Assembly (NCBI GenBank): GCA_964406575.1
Contig: CAYOSH010000021.1
Location: 1 to 64,000 of the forward strand
Source: WTAW01 sp964406575
Lineage (GTDB): Bacteria; Acidobacteriota; Aminicenantia; Aminicenantales; Aminicenantaceae
DNA: 64,000 bases
Direction: 5' to 3'
Under the pieces are notes generated by a model that was not told the DNA's origin, searched no databases, and saw nothing but the letters and a program-made list of their open reading frames with translations. A program made the translations under genes and the position numbers. Positions 1-7,455 of the stretch are shown here, piece after piece. Every line of letters starts with the position of its first letter. Position 1 is the first letter of the stretch.

Positions 1-54
1 ACTGGTGACCCCGTCCTTACCAAGGACGTGCTCTACCAACTGAGCTACGTGGGC
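1..54 (-). tRNA. tRNA-Thr (anticodon GGT), 3' part cut by window edge
   Basis: On the minus strand the sequence starts GCCCACG (acceptor), followed by a D-arm with AGCTCAGTTGGTAGAGC and an anticodon stem CGTCC/GGACG closing loop TTGGTAA, anticodon GGT. The T-arm and 3' acceptor strand lie outside the window. It is the last of four tRNAs transcribed leftwards. In E. coli the same order (Thr-TGT, Tyr-GTA, Gly-TCC, Thr-GGT) is followed by tufB, so an EF-Tu gene probably lies just left of the window (inference). Confidence 0.93.
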
Positions 55-72
55 AGCAAAACCAAAAACAAG

Positions 73-145
73 AGCGGGAAACGGGACTCGAACCCGCGAC
101 GAACGGCTTGGAAGGCCGTTGCTCTACCAACTGAGCTATTCCCGC
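73..145 (-). tRNA. tRNA-Gly (anticodon TCC)
   Basis: Minus-strand cloverleaf: acceptor GCGGGAA pairs with TTCCCGC, anticodon stem ACGGC/GCCGT with loop CTTCCAA (anticodon TCC), T-loop TTCGAGT. The discriminator is T at position 73. No 3' CCA is encoded, so CCA must be added post-transcriptionally. Third gene of the leftward Thr-Tyr-Gly-Thr cluster, 18 bases from the partial tRNA-Thr(GGT). Confidence 0.96.
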
Positions 146-150
146 TTAAC

Positions 151-233
151 TGGGCAGGGAAGGATTCGAACCTCCGAAGGGTTGCCCCAGCGGGTTTACA
201 GCCCGCCCCATTTAGCCACTTTGGTACCTGCCC
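151..233 (-). tRNA. tRNA-Tyr (anticodon GTA)
   Basis: Minus-strand class II tRNA with a long variable arm (GGGGCAACCCTTC region), as expected for bacterial tRNA-Tyr. Acceptor GGGCAGG pairs with CCTGCCC; anticodon stem GCGGG/CCCGC encloses CTGTAAA, anticodon GTA. Discriminator A at 151, no encoded CCA. Only 5 bases separate it from tRNA-Gly, so the cluster is surely one transcript. Confidence 0.96.
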
Positions 234-344
234 ATATATGGCAAACGGATCAACAGATATTGGGTTGATTCTTTTAATCTTTTGCGACACATATCGGTCG
301 ATATATAAAAAAAGCACCCAATAACCTAAACCATTCACTCAAAA

Positions 345-417
345 AGCCAGCGAGAGGATTCGAACCCCCGACCCGCTGATTACAAATCAGCTGCTCTACC
401 AACTGAGCTACGCTGGC
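345..417 (-). tRNA. tRNA-Thr (anticodon TGT)
   Basis: First gene of the leftward tRNA operon. Acceptor GCCAGCG pairs with CGCTGGC; anticodon stem GCTGA/TCAGC with loop TTTGTAA gives anticodon TGT. Discriminator T at 345, no encoded CCA. The 111-base spacer to tRNA-Tyr contains no gene I can see. Confidence 0.96.
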
Positions 418-583
418 AAAATAGTCAACCTGGACGTTACTGAATAACTCTAAAGTTTAGGGTCTTTTTTGGGAATAAATAAGAAAAGAGAGGCCTGTTC
501 TCCGTTTTACCTTATGCTATCGATTCAGTTGTTTCTACACCTAGCTTCGACTGCCCATAAAAAAATAAATTTTTTCATCAGCA

Positions 584-612
584 ATACTACACAACTTTGT
601 TCTGTTTGTCAA
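584..612 (-). promoter_or_regulatory. Promoter of the tRNA operon
   Basis: On the minus strand TTGACA (612-607) is followed after 17 bases by TAGTAT (589-584). It lies about 165 bases upstream of tRNA-Thr(TGT) and points towards it. The -35 hexamer is perfect and the spacing ideal; the -10 matches 4 of 6. The rest of the 418-809 interval carries only this and the purB promoter. Confidence 0.6.
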
Positions 613-749
613 GCCATCTTTATCATTATTGACACTTTTTTTTTATGAATGTATCCGTGATTCCAGAAACTGGATGTCCGTTCATATGTTCTGTCCTCTT
701 CATTAGACGGACATTAGAGCGAAACCTTTTGATATGGGATTTGATTTCG

Positions 750-778
750 TTGACATTGAAACCCGCAGTTGTTAAAAT
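750..778 (+). promoter_or_regulatory. purB promoter, TTGACA-17-TAAAAT
   Basis: TTGACA at 750-755 and TAAAAT at 773-778 with a 17-base spacer; the start point would be near 785, leaving a leader of about 25 bases carrying the AAAGGA ribosome site. The same hexamers and spacing recur before aspA, the RodZ-like gene and ftsH. Confidence 0.7.
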
Positions 779-809
779 CTCCCCTCAACTTCCCTAAAGG
801 ATCTTTGCA

Positions 810-2111
810 ATGATCAAACGTTACACAAGACCTGAAATGGGTGCTATATGGGAAGACCAAAACAGGTACAAGAAATGGCTCGATGTCGAAATGGCTGTCT
901 GTGATGCTTGGCACGAATTGGGAGAGATCCCCAAAGATGCACTCCAGAGAATCAAAAAAAACGCCTCTTTCAACATCGAGAGGATCGATGAGATCGAAAG
1001 GGTAGTGAAACACGACATCCTCGCCTTTCTCACTTCTGTCTCAGAATTTGTCGGCAAAGATTCTCAATATGTTCATCTCGGCTTAACCTCTTATGATGTC
1101 GTCGACACGGCATTTTCTCTTCTTATCAGAGAATCCCTGGATAAGGTATTCAAAGATTTACACATTCTTAAAGACGTCCTCAAAGAAAAAGCACTTGAAC
1201 ACAAAACAACCGTCATGGTTGGGCGGACGCATGGTGTTCATGCCGAACCCATTACCTTTGGAGTCAAAGTGCTCGTCTGGTATGAGGAGATCAAAAGACA
1301 TTGTGAGCGCATCTCCAGGGCGAGGGATAATATCAGTTATGGACGCGTCTCCGGTTCAGTGGGGACATACATCCACCTCGACCCAAAAGTTGAGGAGATC
1401 TCACTGGCCAAACTGGGTCTCAAACCCGCTAAGATCTCCACTCAAGTTCTTCAGCGCGACAGACACGCAGAAGTCATTTCTACACTCGCTCTGGTGTGCG
1501 CCTCCCTTGACAAATTCGCCCAGGAGATCCGCCATCACCAGAAGACAGAAACTCTCGAGCTGGAGGAGCCCTTCACAAAAGGCCAGAAAGGCTCCTCTTC
1601 CATGCCACATAAGAAAAATCCTGTTCGCACAGAACGTGTTTCAGGGCTCGCCCGTATCACACGGAGCAACCTCCAAACAGCCCTGGAGAATATTCCTCTT
1701 TGGCACGAAAGAGATATCTCTCACTCTTCAGCGGAGAGAGTGATATTCCCAGATTCATTCATCATCACAGATTTCCTGCTGGCAGAGATGACAGATATCA
1801 TAAAAAACTGGAAAGTCCATCCAGGAAGAATGAGAGAAAATATAAACCTCACGCGCGGACTTATCTTCTCCCAAAGGGTTATGCTCGCCCTGACCAAAAA
1901 GAACATTTCGCGCGAAGAGGCCTACAAACTGACGCAGCGAAACAGCCTTAAAGCTTGGGACGAACAGAAGGACTTTAAAGAACTCCTTAAATCAGACTCA
2001 GAGGTCACCAAGTTATTGTCTGTCGAAGAGATTGAAGATTGTTTTTCTCTCGATCCCTATCTGGAAAAAATTGATTACATTTATGATAAGGTGTTTGCCG
2101 ATGAAAGTTAG
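810..2111 (+). CDS. purB: Adenylosuccinate lyase PurB
   Basis: 433 residues, normal for the family. PurB cleaves SAICAR to AICAR and adenylosuccinate to AMP, releasing fumarate each time. The fumarase/aspartase-superfamily signature is seen as GSSSMPHKKNP around residues 261-271, with the catalytic-loop Ser; an upstream segment TSYDVVDTA also fits PurB. The ATG at 810 has AAAGGA about 8 bases upstream. It starts a purine cluster: its last 11 bases overlap purS, with purQ and purL following on the same strand. PurB also serves the adenylosuccinate-to-AMP branch together with PurA, encoded at 25.2-26.5 kb. Confidence 0.97.
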   Translation: MIKRYTRPEMGAIWEDQNRYKKWLDVEMAVCDAWHELGEIPKDALQRIKKNASFNIERIDEIERVVKHDILAFLTSVSEFVGKDSQYVHLGLTSYDVVDTAFSLLIRESLDKVFKDLHILKDVLKEKALEHKTTVMVGRTHGVHAEPITFGVKVLVWYEEIKRHCERISRARDNISYGRVSGSVGTYIHLDPKVEEISLAKLGLKPAKISTQVLQRDRHAEVISTLALVCASLDKFAQEIRHHQKTETLELEEPFTKGQKGSSSMPHKKNPVRTERVSGLARITRSNLQTALENIPLWHERDISHSSAERVIFPDSFIITDFLLAEMTDIIKNWKVHPGRMRENINLTRGLIFSQRVMLALTKKNISREEAYKLTQRNSLKAWDEQKDFKELLKSDSEVTKLLSVEEIEDCFSLDPYLEKIDYIYDKVFADES

Positions 2112-2343
2112 AGTCTTGGTTTCTTTCAAAGACAGCGTCCTCGATCCTCAAGGACAGACAGTCAAAAATGCACTCCATACCCTTGGGTATGAGAGAGTGA
2201 AAGATGTCCGCCAAGGTAAGGTGTTCGAGATCGAATTGGATGAGGTCTCGAAAGAAGAAGTGGATCGGATCATCTCGGAGATCTCTGATAAAGTCCTGGC
2301 AAATCCGATCATCGAAAAATTTGAATACCAGATCATCGAATGA
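2101..2343 (+). CDS. purS: FGAM synthase subunit PurS
   Basis: 80 residues starting MKVRVLVSFKDSVLDPQGQ, the typical PurS opening, with length exactly as expected. PurS is the small structural subunit that holds the glutaminase PurQ and the synthetase PurL together in formylglycinamidine ribonucleotide synthesis (third oxidation state of the pathway: FGAR + Gln + ATP to FGAM). The ATG lies inside the last codons of purB (overlap 2101-2111), which implies translational coupling. A longer reading frame opens upstream at 2032, but that part is purB sequence in another frame and does not resemble PurS. Confidence 0.95.
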   Translation: MKVRVLVSFKDSVLDPQGQTVKNALHTLGYERVKDVRQGKVFEIELDEVSKEEVDRIISEISDKVLANPIIEKFEYQIIE

Positions 2344-2431
2344 AGGACCGATGGCCTGTAGGGTTTTTTTCCTGAAACTTTAAAAAATTTATGCAACATC
2401 AACAAAATCAAGAGGTATAGAGTCAAAGGCA

Positions 2432-3118
2432 ATGAAGTTCGGCGTTGTGATATTTCCCGGTTCCAACTGTGACTACGATACATTTTATGTCCTCAGAGAC
2501 GTGTGCGGCCAAGAAACGACATTTCTCTGGCATAAAGAACACAGTCTTCAGGATGTCGACTGTGTGGTGCTCCCCGGCGGTTTCTCCTACGGGGATTATC
2601 TGAGGTCGGGGGCTATTGCGAAATTTTCACCGCTTATGCAAGAGGTGAAAGACTTCGCTGGAAAAGGAGGGCTTGTTCTCGGCATCTGTAACGGCTTCCA
2701 AGTTCTTTGCGAACTGGGCCTCCTTCCAGGAGCGATGCTCAGGAATAAAAACCTCAAGTTTCTTTGTCAATATGTTTACCTGAGAATTGAGAACAACAAC
2801 ACACCCTTTACAAACAGAGGGAACGGAGGAGATGTGTTAAAAATCCCGATTGCCCATTTCGATGGCAATTATTTTGGTGATCCCGAAACACTGGATACGG
2901 TCAAGAAAAATGACCAGATCATCTTACGCTATTCAGAGCCCGATGGACGTCTCACTGACCAAGCGAACGTCAACGGATCGATGGAAAACATTGCCGGCCT
3001 CATAAACAAAGAGGGCAACGTTTTGGGCATGATGCCTCATCCGGAAAGGGCATCAGAGATCATACTCGGAAGTGAGGATGGACGGATCATCTTCGAATCG
3101 ATCATCCATTCTTTATGA
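2432..3118 (+). CDS. purQ: FGAM synthase glutaminase subunit PurQ
   Basis: 228 residues, a class I glutamine amidotransferase that supplies ammonia to PurL. Visible motifs: N-terminal KFGVVIFPGSNCDYD, the GGFSYGDYLR loop, the nucleophile elbow GICNGFQ (Cys near residue 86) and the C-terminal HPER triad segment (His and Glu). AAAGG precedes the ATG. It follows purS after 88 bases, a gap rich in A/T with no obvious promoter, and precedes purL by 108 bases. Confidence 0.97.
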   Translation: MKFGVVIFPGSNCDYDTFYVLRDVCGQETTFLWHKEHSLQDVDCVVLPGGFSYGDYLRSGAIAKFSPLMQEVKDFAGKGGLVLGICNGFQVLCELGLLPGAMLRNKNLKFLCQYVYLRIENNNTPFTNRGNGGDVLKIPIAHFDGNYFGDPETLDTVKKNDQIILRYSEPDGRLTDQANVNGSMENIAGLINKEGNVLGMMPHPERASEIILGSEDGRIIFESIIHSL

Positions 3119-3198
3119 TGCCAAATGATCGAAGGAGCGGGAAGAGAGAGATCAAAGAGGGCTGTTTGAAAGGATCCAACCGTCGCCCAAACCGTAAG

Positions 3199-3212
3199 TC
3201 AGTATATACTGA
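3199..3212. promoter_or_regulatory. Perfect 14-base palindrome before purL
   Basis: TCAGTATATACTGA reads the same on both strands and ends 15 bases before the purL ATG. Its position in the purQ-purL gap would suit an operator or an RNA hairpin. I know no purine regulator with this site, and a palindrome of this size could arise by chance. Confidence 0.3.
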
Positions 3213-3226
3213 ATGGACGAAACAGA

Positions 3227-5437
3227 ATGATCGACAAAAAAATACTGGATGAGCACAACCTCACAGAAGAGGAATACCAGCTGATCGTAAAACTTATCGG
3301 CAAAGAGCCGAACATCACGGAGTTGGGTATATTCTCGCTGATGTGGTCCGAACACTGCAGCTATAAAAGCTCAAAGATCCATTTGAAGAACCTGCCCGTT
3401 AAGGGAAAAAAGGTCATCCAAGGACCAGGTGAAAATGCCGGCATCATCGATATCGGCGAAGGGCTGGCCATTGTCTTCAAGATTGAATCACACAATCACC
3501 CATCCTTTATCGAACCCTATCAAGGCGCAGCAACCGGAGTCGGCGGTATTTTGCGGGACATTTTCACCATGGGGGCCCGACCTATCGCCGTGATGGATTC
3601 GCTCCGCTTTGGACCTCTCGATCAGACCAAAAATCGCGCCATCATGGACGGTGTGGTGGCAGGGATCGCGGGTTACGGCAATTCCATCGGCGTGCCCACC
3701 GTGGGCGGGGAGGTTTATTTTAACGATTGTTATTCCCTCAATCCGCTCGTCAATGTTTTCTGCCTTGGCATCGCAGAAAAAGAAAAAATCTTTTATGCCA
3801 AAGCCGAGGGAGCAGGAAATCTTGTGCTCTACGTAGGATCAAAGACAGGCCGCGACGGTATTCATGGGGCAACTATGGCCTCTGCCGAATTCGGTGAAGA
3901 TTTGGAGGAGAAACGACCGAATGTCCAGGTTGGGGACCCATTCAAGGAAAAACTCCTGCTTGAAGCGTGTTTGGAGGTCATGGGCCAAAACCTGATCGTG
4001 GGCATTCAGGATATGGGTGCTGCGGGTCTGACTTGCTCGACAACAGAGATGGCATCCAAATCCGGGACAGGGATGGAGATCGATCTCGACCTCGTCCCCC
4101 AGAGAGAAGAGGGCATGACCCCTTACGAGATCATGCTGTCTGAATCCCAGGAGAGAATGCTGATCGTTGCCCAAAAGAACAAGGTGGCGGATGTTCAGAA
4201 CGTTTTTGCCAAATGGGATCTGGATGCTGTCATCATCGGCCAGGTGATAGACACCGGGCGCCTCATCGTCAAAGCGGGAGGTAAGGTTGTTGTGGATATA
4301 CCGGTCGATCCTGTTGTCAATCTGTGTCCCGTGTACGCGAGGAAAAGTGCTATTCCTGCCTACCTAGAACCCAAGTCCGAAATCGCACCTTTTCTACAGA
4401 TCCCCAATGATTTCAACACGACTCTGAAAAAATTGTTGTCTTCTCCCACGATCTCGGACAAAGAGTGGATTTTTCGCCAGTATGACCATATGGTGCAGAC
4501 CAACACAGCCCTATTACCGCAAGGAGATGCTTCTGTCTTGCGCATAAAGAACACGAACAGAGCGCTGGCTGTCGCCCTGGATGGCAACTCTCTCTATGCC
4601 TATCTTGACCCAAAAGCTGGAGGAAAGATCGCGGTCGCAGAGGCGTGCCGGAATTTGGCATGCGTGGGAGCGAGACCCATAGGTGTGACAAACTGTCTGA
4701 ATTTCGGGAATCCCGAAAAACCAGAGATCATGTGGCAGTTCCAGAATGTCATCGACGGTATTGCAGAAGCCTGCCAGGCATTCGACATTCCTGTTACAGG
4801 AGGAAATGTCAGCTTTTATAACGACACCGAAGGCGAATCCATATACCCCACACCCGTGCTGGGAGTGGTGGGTATCCTGGATGATATAAACAAAACCGCC
4901 AGCCCTTCATTCAAGCAGGAGGGAGATATTCTCTGTCTTCTAGGTCAAAACAAAGACGAGCTCGGAGCTTCGGAATACTTGAAATGTGTGTGCAAAAAGG
5001 AGAGAGGTCGTGTTCCTGTTTGCGATCTCAATGCAGAAAAAAAAGTCCAAGAATTGTGTATAGCTGCCATATCCCGAGGGTATCTTTCCTCGGCCCATGA
5101 TGTGTCGGAGGGGGGGCTTGCCGTGTGTCTGGCAGAATCCGCTTTCTTGAGTGCAAAAAAAATCGGTTTCACAGTCGACCTCCAGGATGACATGCAGGCC
5201 GATGCTCTTCTTTTCGGAGAGACCCAATCCCGTATCTGTGTGTCCCTGCGTGCCGAAGTCCTCGAGTCTTTGCGTGCCCTCGCTGAAGATCATGGCGTTC
5301 CTTTTTTCGTTCTTGGGAAAACTGGCGGTGCTCACCTGATCATTCATCATATTGGGAAAGAGATCCTCAACATGCCCGTCCTTCGAGGGTATAACATCTG
5401 GAAAGAAAACATCCCTAACGTTTTTAAAATCAAATAA
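3227..5437 (+). CDS. purL: FGAM synthase large subunit PurL
   Basis: 736 residues: the short PurL form used together with separate PurS and PurQ, not the roughly 1300-residue fusion of gammaproteobacteria. It is an ATP-dependent AIR-synthase-superfamily enzyme (FGAR to FGAM). Seen: MWSEHCSYKSSK near residue 40, GPGENAGIID, ESHNHPSFIEPYQGAATGVGG (ATP/Mg loop) near residue 90, DMGAAGLTCSTTEMASK near 260, and a second half with GGNVSFYN and SAHDVSEGGLAV. The ATG has only a weak ribosome site (GGA). Gene order S-Q-L supports one complex. The next gene downstream is not purine-related. Confidence 0.97.
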   Translation: MIDKKILDEHNLTEEEYQLIVKLIGKEPNITELGIFSLMWSEHCSYKSSKIHLKNLPVKGKKVIQGPGENAGIIDIGEGLAIVFKIESHNHPSFIEPYQGAATGVGGILRDIFTMGARPIAVMDSLRFGPLDQTKNRAIMDGVVAGIAGYGNSIGVPTVGGEVYFNDCYSLNPLVNVFCLGIAEKEKIFYAKAEGAGNLVLYVGSKTGRDGIHGATMASAEFGEDLEEKRPNVQVGDPFKEKLLLEACLEVMGQNLIVGIQDMGAAGLTCSTTEMASKSGTGMEIDLDLVPQREEGMTPYEIMLSESQERMLIVAQKNKVADVQNVFAKWDLDAVIIGQVIDTGRLIVKAGGKVVVDIPVDPVVNLCPVYARKSAIPAYLEPKSEIAPFLQIPNDFNTTLKKLLSSPTISDKEWIFRQYDHMVQTNTALLPQGDASVLRIKNTNRALAVALDGNSLYAYLDPKAGGKIAVAEACRNLACVGARPIGVTNCLNFGNPEKPEIMWQFQNVIDGIAEACQAFDIPVTGGNVSFYNDTEGESIYPTPVLGVVGILDDINKTASPSFKQEGDILCLLGQNKDELGASEYLKCVCKKERGRVPVCDLNAEKKVQELCIAAISRGYLSSAHDVSEGGLAVCLAESAFLSAKKIGFTVDLQDDMQADALLFGETQSRICVSLRAEVLESLRALAEDHGVPFFVLGKTGGAHLIIHHIGKEILNMPVLRGYNIWKENIPNVFKIK

Positions 5438-5458
5438 TCCTGTTTCTTCAAAGGCTTG

Positions 5459-5470
5459 TTGTCCGGACAA
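5459..5470. promoter_or_regulatory. 12-base palindrome in the purL-barrel gap
   Basis: TTGTCCGGACAA is a perfect palindrome 22 bases after the purL stop. It is too short for a convincing terminator and is not followed by a T-run; an operator is possible. The rest of 5438-5662 shows nothing I recognise. Confidence 0.2.
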
Positions 5471-5662
5471 ACATCTTCAAACCTGTGAGAACAAGAATGT
5501 GAATTCGCGCAAGGAAATGACCGTATCGTTTGAGGGGGGAAGCCTTTTCTGAGCAGAACAAACATCCTATTCTCTTCGTGACTGGTGGAAGCGACATCGA
5601 GGCCGGGTATGACACGCGCGATCCTCCAGATCCGACTGGGGAACTTATTGTAAACAAAGTTA

Positions 5663-5691
5663 TTGATAATTTTTGCTGCAATAATTAAACT
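5663..5691 (+). promoter_or_regulatory. Probable promoter of the barrel gene at 5716
   Basis: TTGATA (5663-5668), 17 bases, TAAACT (5686-5691). The -35 matches 5 of 6 and the -10 matches 4 of 6. The predicted start point near 5698 is about 18 bases before the TTG start codon. Confidence 0.4.
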
Positions 5692-5715
5692 GACTATCAG
5701 AAAACAAACGAGAAA

Positions 5716-6585
5716 TTGAACAACCTTGTGAAAGCCATCAAAAAGCTTGCTATAGTTTTCTTTTTGCTCTCCATCGGCATAACCCAAAGCTTTGCTGTGG
5801 AATTCAGCCTTAAAATAGCAGGGGGGATCAGTTTTTTTAAGCCTGAAGAAGTCAATCAAGTTCTTAAAGATTGGGAAGAATATTGGATAACGAGAGCAGA
5901 CCTGACGAACACCTGGAGTTACCTCGAAGGGGAAGTTTCTACTCTAAAACTGGGTTACGAATTTGAGATTGAACTCATCTTTTCCATGACCTCCCGTTTC
6001 GCTCTCGGATTGAGCAGCGGCTATATTTTCAGCGACGTTAACGAGAAAAACACATCGCTGACGATAGAGAAAGTTCTGGGGACGTACAGCCATATCAAGC
6101 CCACAAAAATCAGTGCCATACCGCTCATCTTATCCGGATACTACATCCAACCGATAAATTCATCGCTCAGTCTATTCTTTAGAGCGGGAGGCGGGCCTAT
6201 ATGGGCCAAATACTTTGAGAGAGACGGGAATAAAAAAATCGATACGGAAAGTTATTCCTATCCTGAATCTATTTCTGCATCTGCTCAAGGGCAGATCTAC
6301 CTGCTTGGGCTTGGCGTTGTTTATAAAACCGAATCCGGGGTCCGTTTCTTCATGGAAGGGACATGGAGAAAGGCGAGCATCCCAGGTTTTTCAGGTGAAA
6401 ACAAGAATAAAGAAACGGGGGCGCTGACCTATGTAGAGGAGTACGACTCAGGGCTTGACCTCTGGCAGGCGAAATACCTGATCTCTCCTGAACCACCGGA
6501 AGGAGAAAATTATCGATCTGTGAGACAAGGAACTATCGATCTCAGCGGCTTTTCCGTAAAAATCGGCATCATGATTCAATTTTAG
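5716..6585 (+). CDS. Outer-membrane beta-barrel protein, function unknown
   Basis: 289 residues. A signal peptide is clear: basic start, hydrophobic LAIVFFLLSIGIT, and a likely cut after SFA near residue 27. The rest alternates polar and apolar residues with many aromatics and Gly, and ends in a strand finishing with Phe (GIMIQF), the usual last strand of an outer-membrane barrel. I assume TTG at 5716 as start (weak GAG upstream); GTG at 5728 would also keep the signal peptide. It sits between purL and purN with its own candidate promoter, so it is probably not part of purine synthesis. No family recognised beyond barrel type. Confidence 0.72.
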   Translation: MNNLVKAIKKLAIVFFLLSIGITQSFAVEFSLKIAGGISFFKPEEVNQVLKDWEEYWITRADLTNTWSYLEGEVSTLKLGYEFEIELIFSMTSRFALGLSSGYIFSDVNEKNTSLTIEKVLGTYSHIKPTKISAIPLILSGYYIQPINSSLSLFFRAGGGPIWAKYFERDGNKKIDTESYSYPESISASAQGQIYLLGLGVVYKTESGVRFFMEGTWRKASIPGFSGENKNKETGALTYVEEYDSGLDLWQAKYLISPEPPEGENYRSVRQGTIDLSGFSVKIGIMIQF

Positions 6586-6621
6586 AATTGTAATTTTGAG
6601 TGTTCAAGTAAAGGAACGAAA

Positions 6622-7257
6622 ATGTCTGATGAAATATTCCGAAGTCCAAAAAAAAGAGGGAAGATTGCCGTATTCCTCTCCGGAAGAGGGTCGAATTTTA
6701 TGGCCATTCATGATGGGATCCTGGCGGGAAAAATTAACGCGGATATCGACCTGGTTTTCAGTAATAAAAAGGAAGCGCCTGGATTGCACATCGCTCAAGA
6801 GCGCAATCTCCGGATTTTGTTCCTCAACCCCAAAGAGTTTACGTCGCGGGAGGACTATGACCGAAAGGTCGTCGAAGAGCTTCAAAAACGGAAGACTGAC
6901 CTCGTTTGCCTTGCTGGATACATGCGAATTTTGACTCCCATTTTCTGCAGCGCGCTCAGGAACAGGATCATAAACATTCATCCGGCCCTGCTGCCTTCTT
7001 TTCCGGGACTTCATGTGCAGCAAAAGGCTATCGATTGGGGAGTCCGGTATTCGGGGGCCACAGTCCATTTTGTGACTCCTGAGGTGGACATGGGGCCGAT
7101 CATCATCCAAGCTGTCGTGCCCGTGCTACAGGAGGACACAGAAGAAACACTGAGCGAAAGGATTTTAAGAGAAGAGCACAAGATCTATCCCGAGGCCGTC
7201 AGGTTGTATTTTGAGGGGAGATTGGAAGTCCACGGCCGTCGCGTATTGATCCTATGA
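6622..7257 (+). CDS. purN: Phosphoribosylglycinamide formyltransferase PurN
   Basis: 211 residues, folate-dependent GAR transformylase (GAR + 10-formyl-THF to FGAR), which makes the substrate of the PurSQL complex encoded upstream. Seen: GKIAVFLSGRGSNFMAI (phosphate-binding start), the formyltransferase core NIHPALLPSFPG with catalytic Asn-His, and GATVHFVTPEVDMGPII with the third catalytic residue Asp. AAAGGA precedes the ATG. An N-terminal extension of about 12 residues (SDEIFRSPKKRG) is slightly longer than in E. coli. Confidence 0.97.
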   Translation: MSDEIFRSPKKRGKIAVFLSGRGSNFMAIHDGILAGKINADIDLVFSNKKEAPGLHIAQERNLRILFLNPKEFTSREDYDRKVVEELQKRKTDLVCLAGYMRILTPIFCSALRNRIINIHPALLPSFPGLHVQQKAIDWGVRYSGATVHFVTPEVDMGPIIIQAVVPVLQEDTEETLSERILREEHKIYPEAVRLYFEGRLEVHGRRVLIL

Positions 7258-7455
7258 TGTATCGCTGACTTTTTGATCCTTTCGCCTCACGATTTAGCCC
7301 TTAAAGTGTAGGGCTCGCCGCAATCATGGATGCCGGATCTATCGGGATATTAACTTCCTATGATGGGGACAAGAAACTTAGCGAGAAAATCGGGCAGAAT
7401 TTCGCTTTAGATCCATCTCACAGATCGATAGTTTGGATGACCCGATGGGTGGGAA

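Noticed and set aside
629..657. TTGACA with TATCCG as purB promoter
   Set aside because: The -10 is poor and a far better promoter lies at 750-778.
7296..7315. AGCCCT...AGGGCT hairpin as terminator between purN and the ThyX-like gene
   Set aside because: Six-base stem with an 8-base loop and no T-run on either strand.
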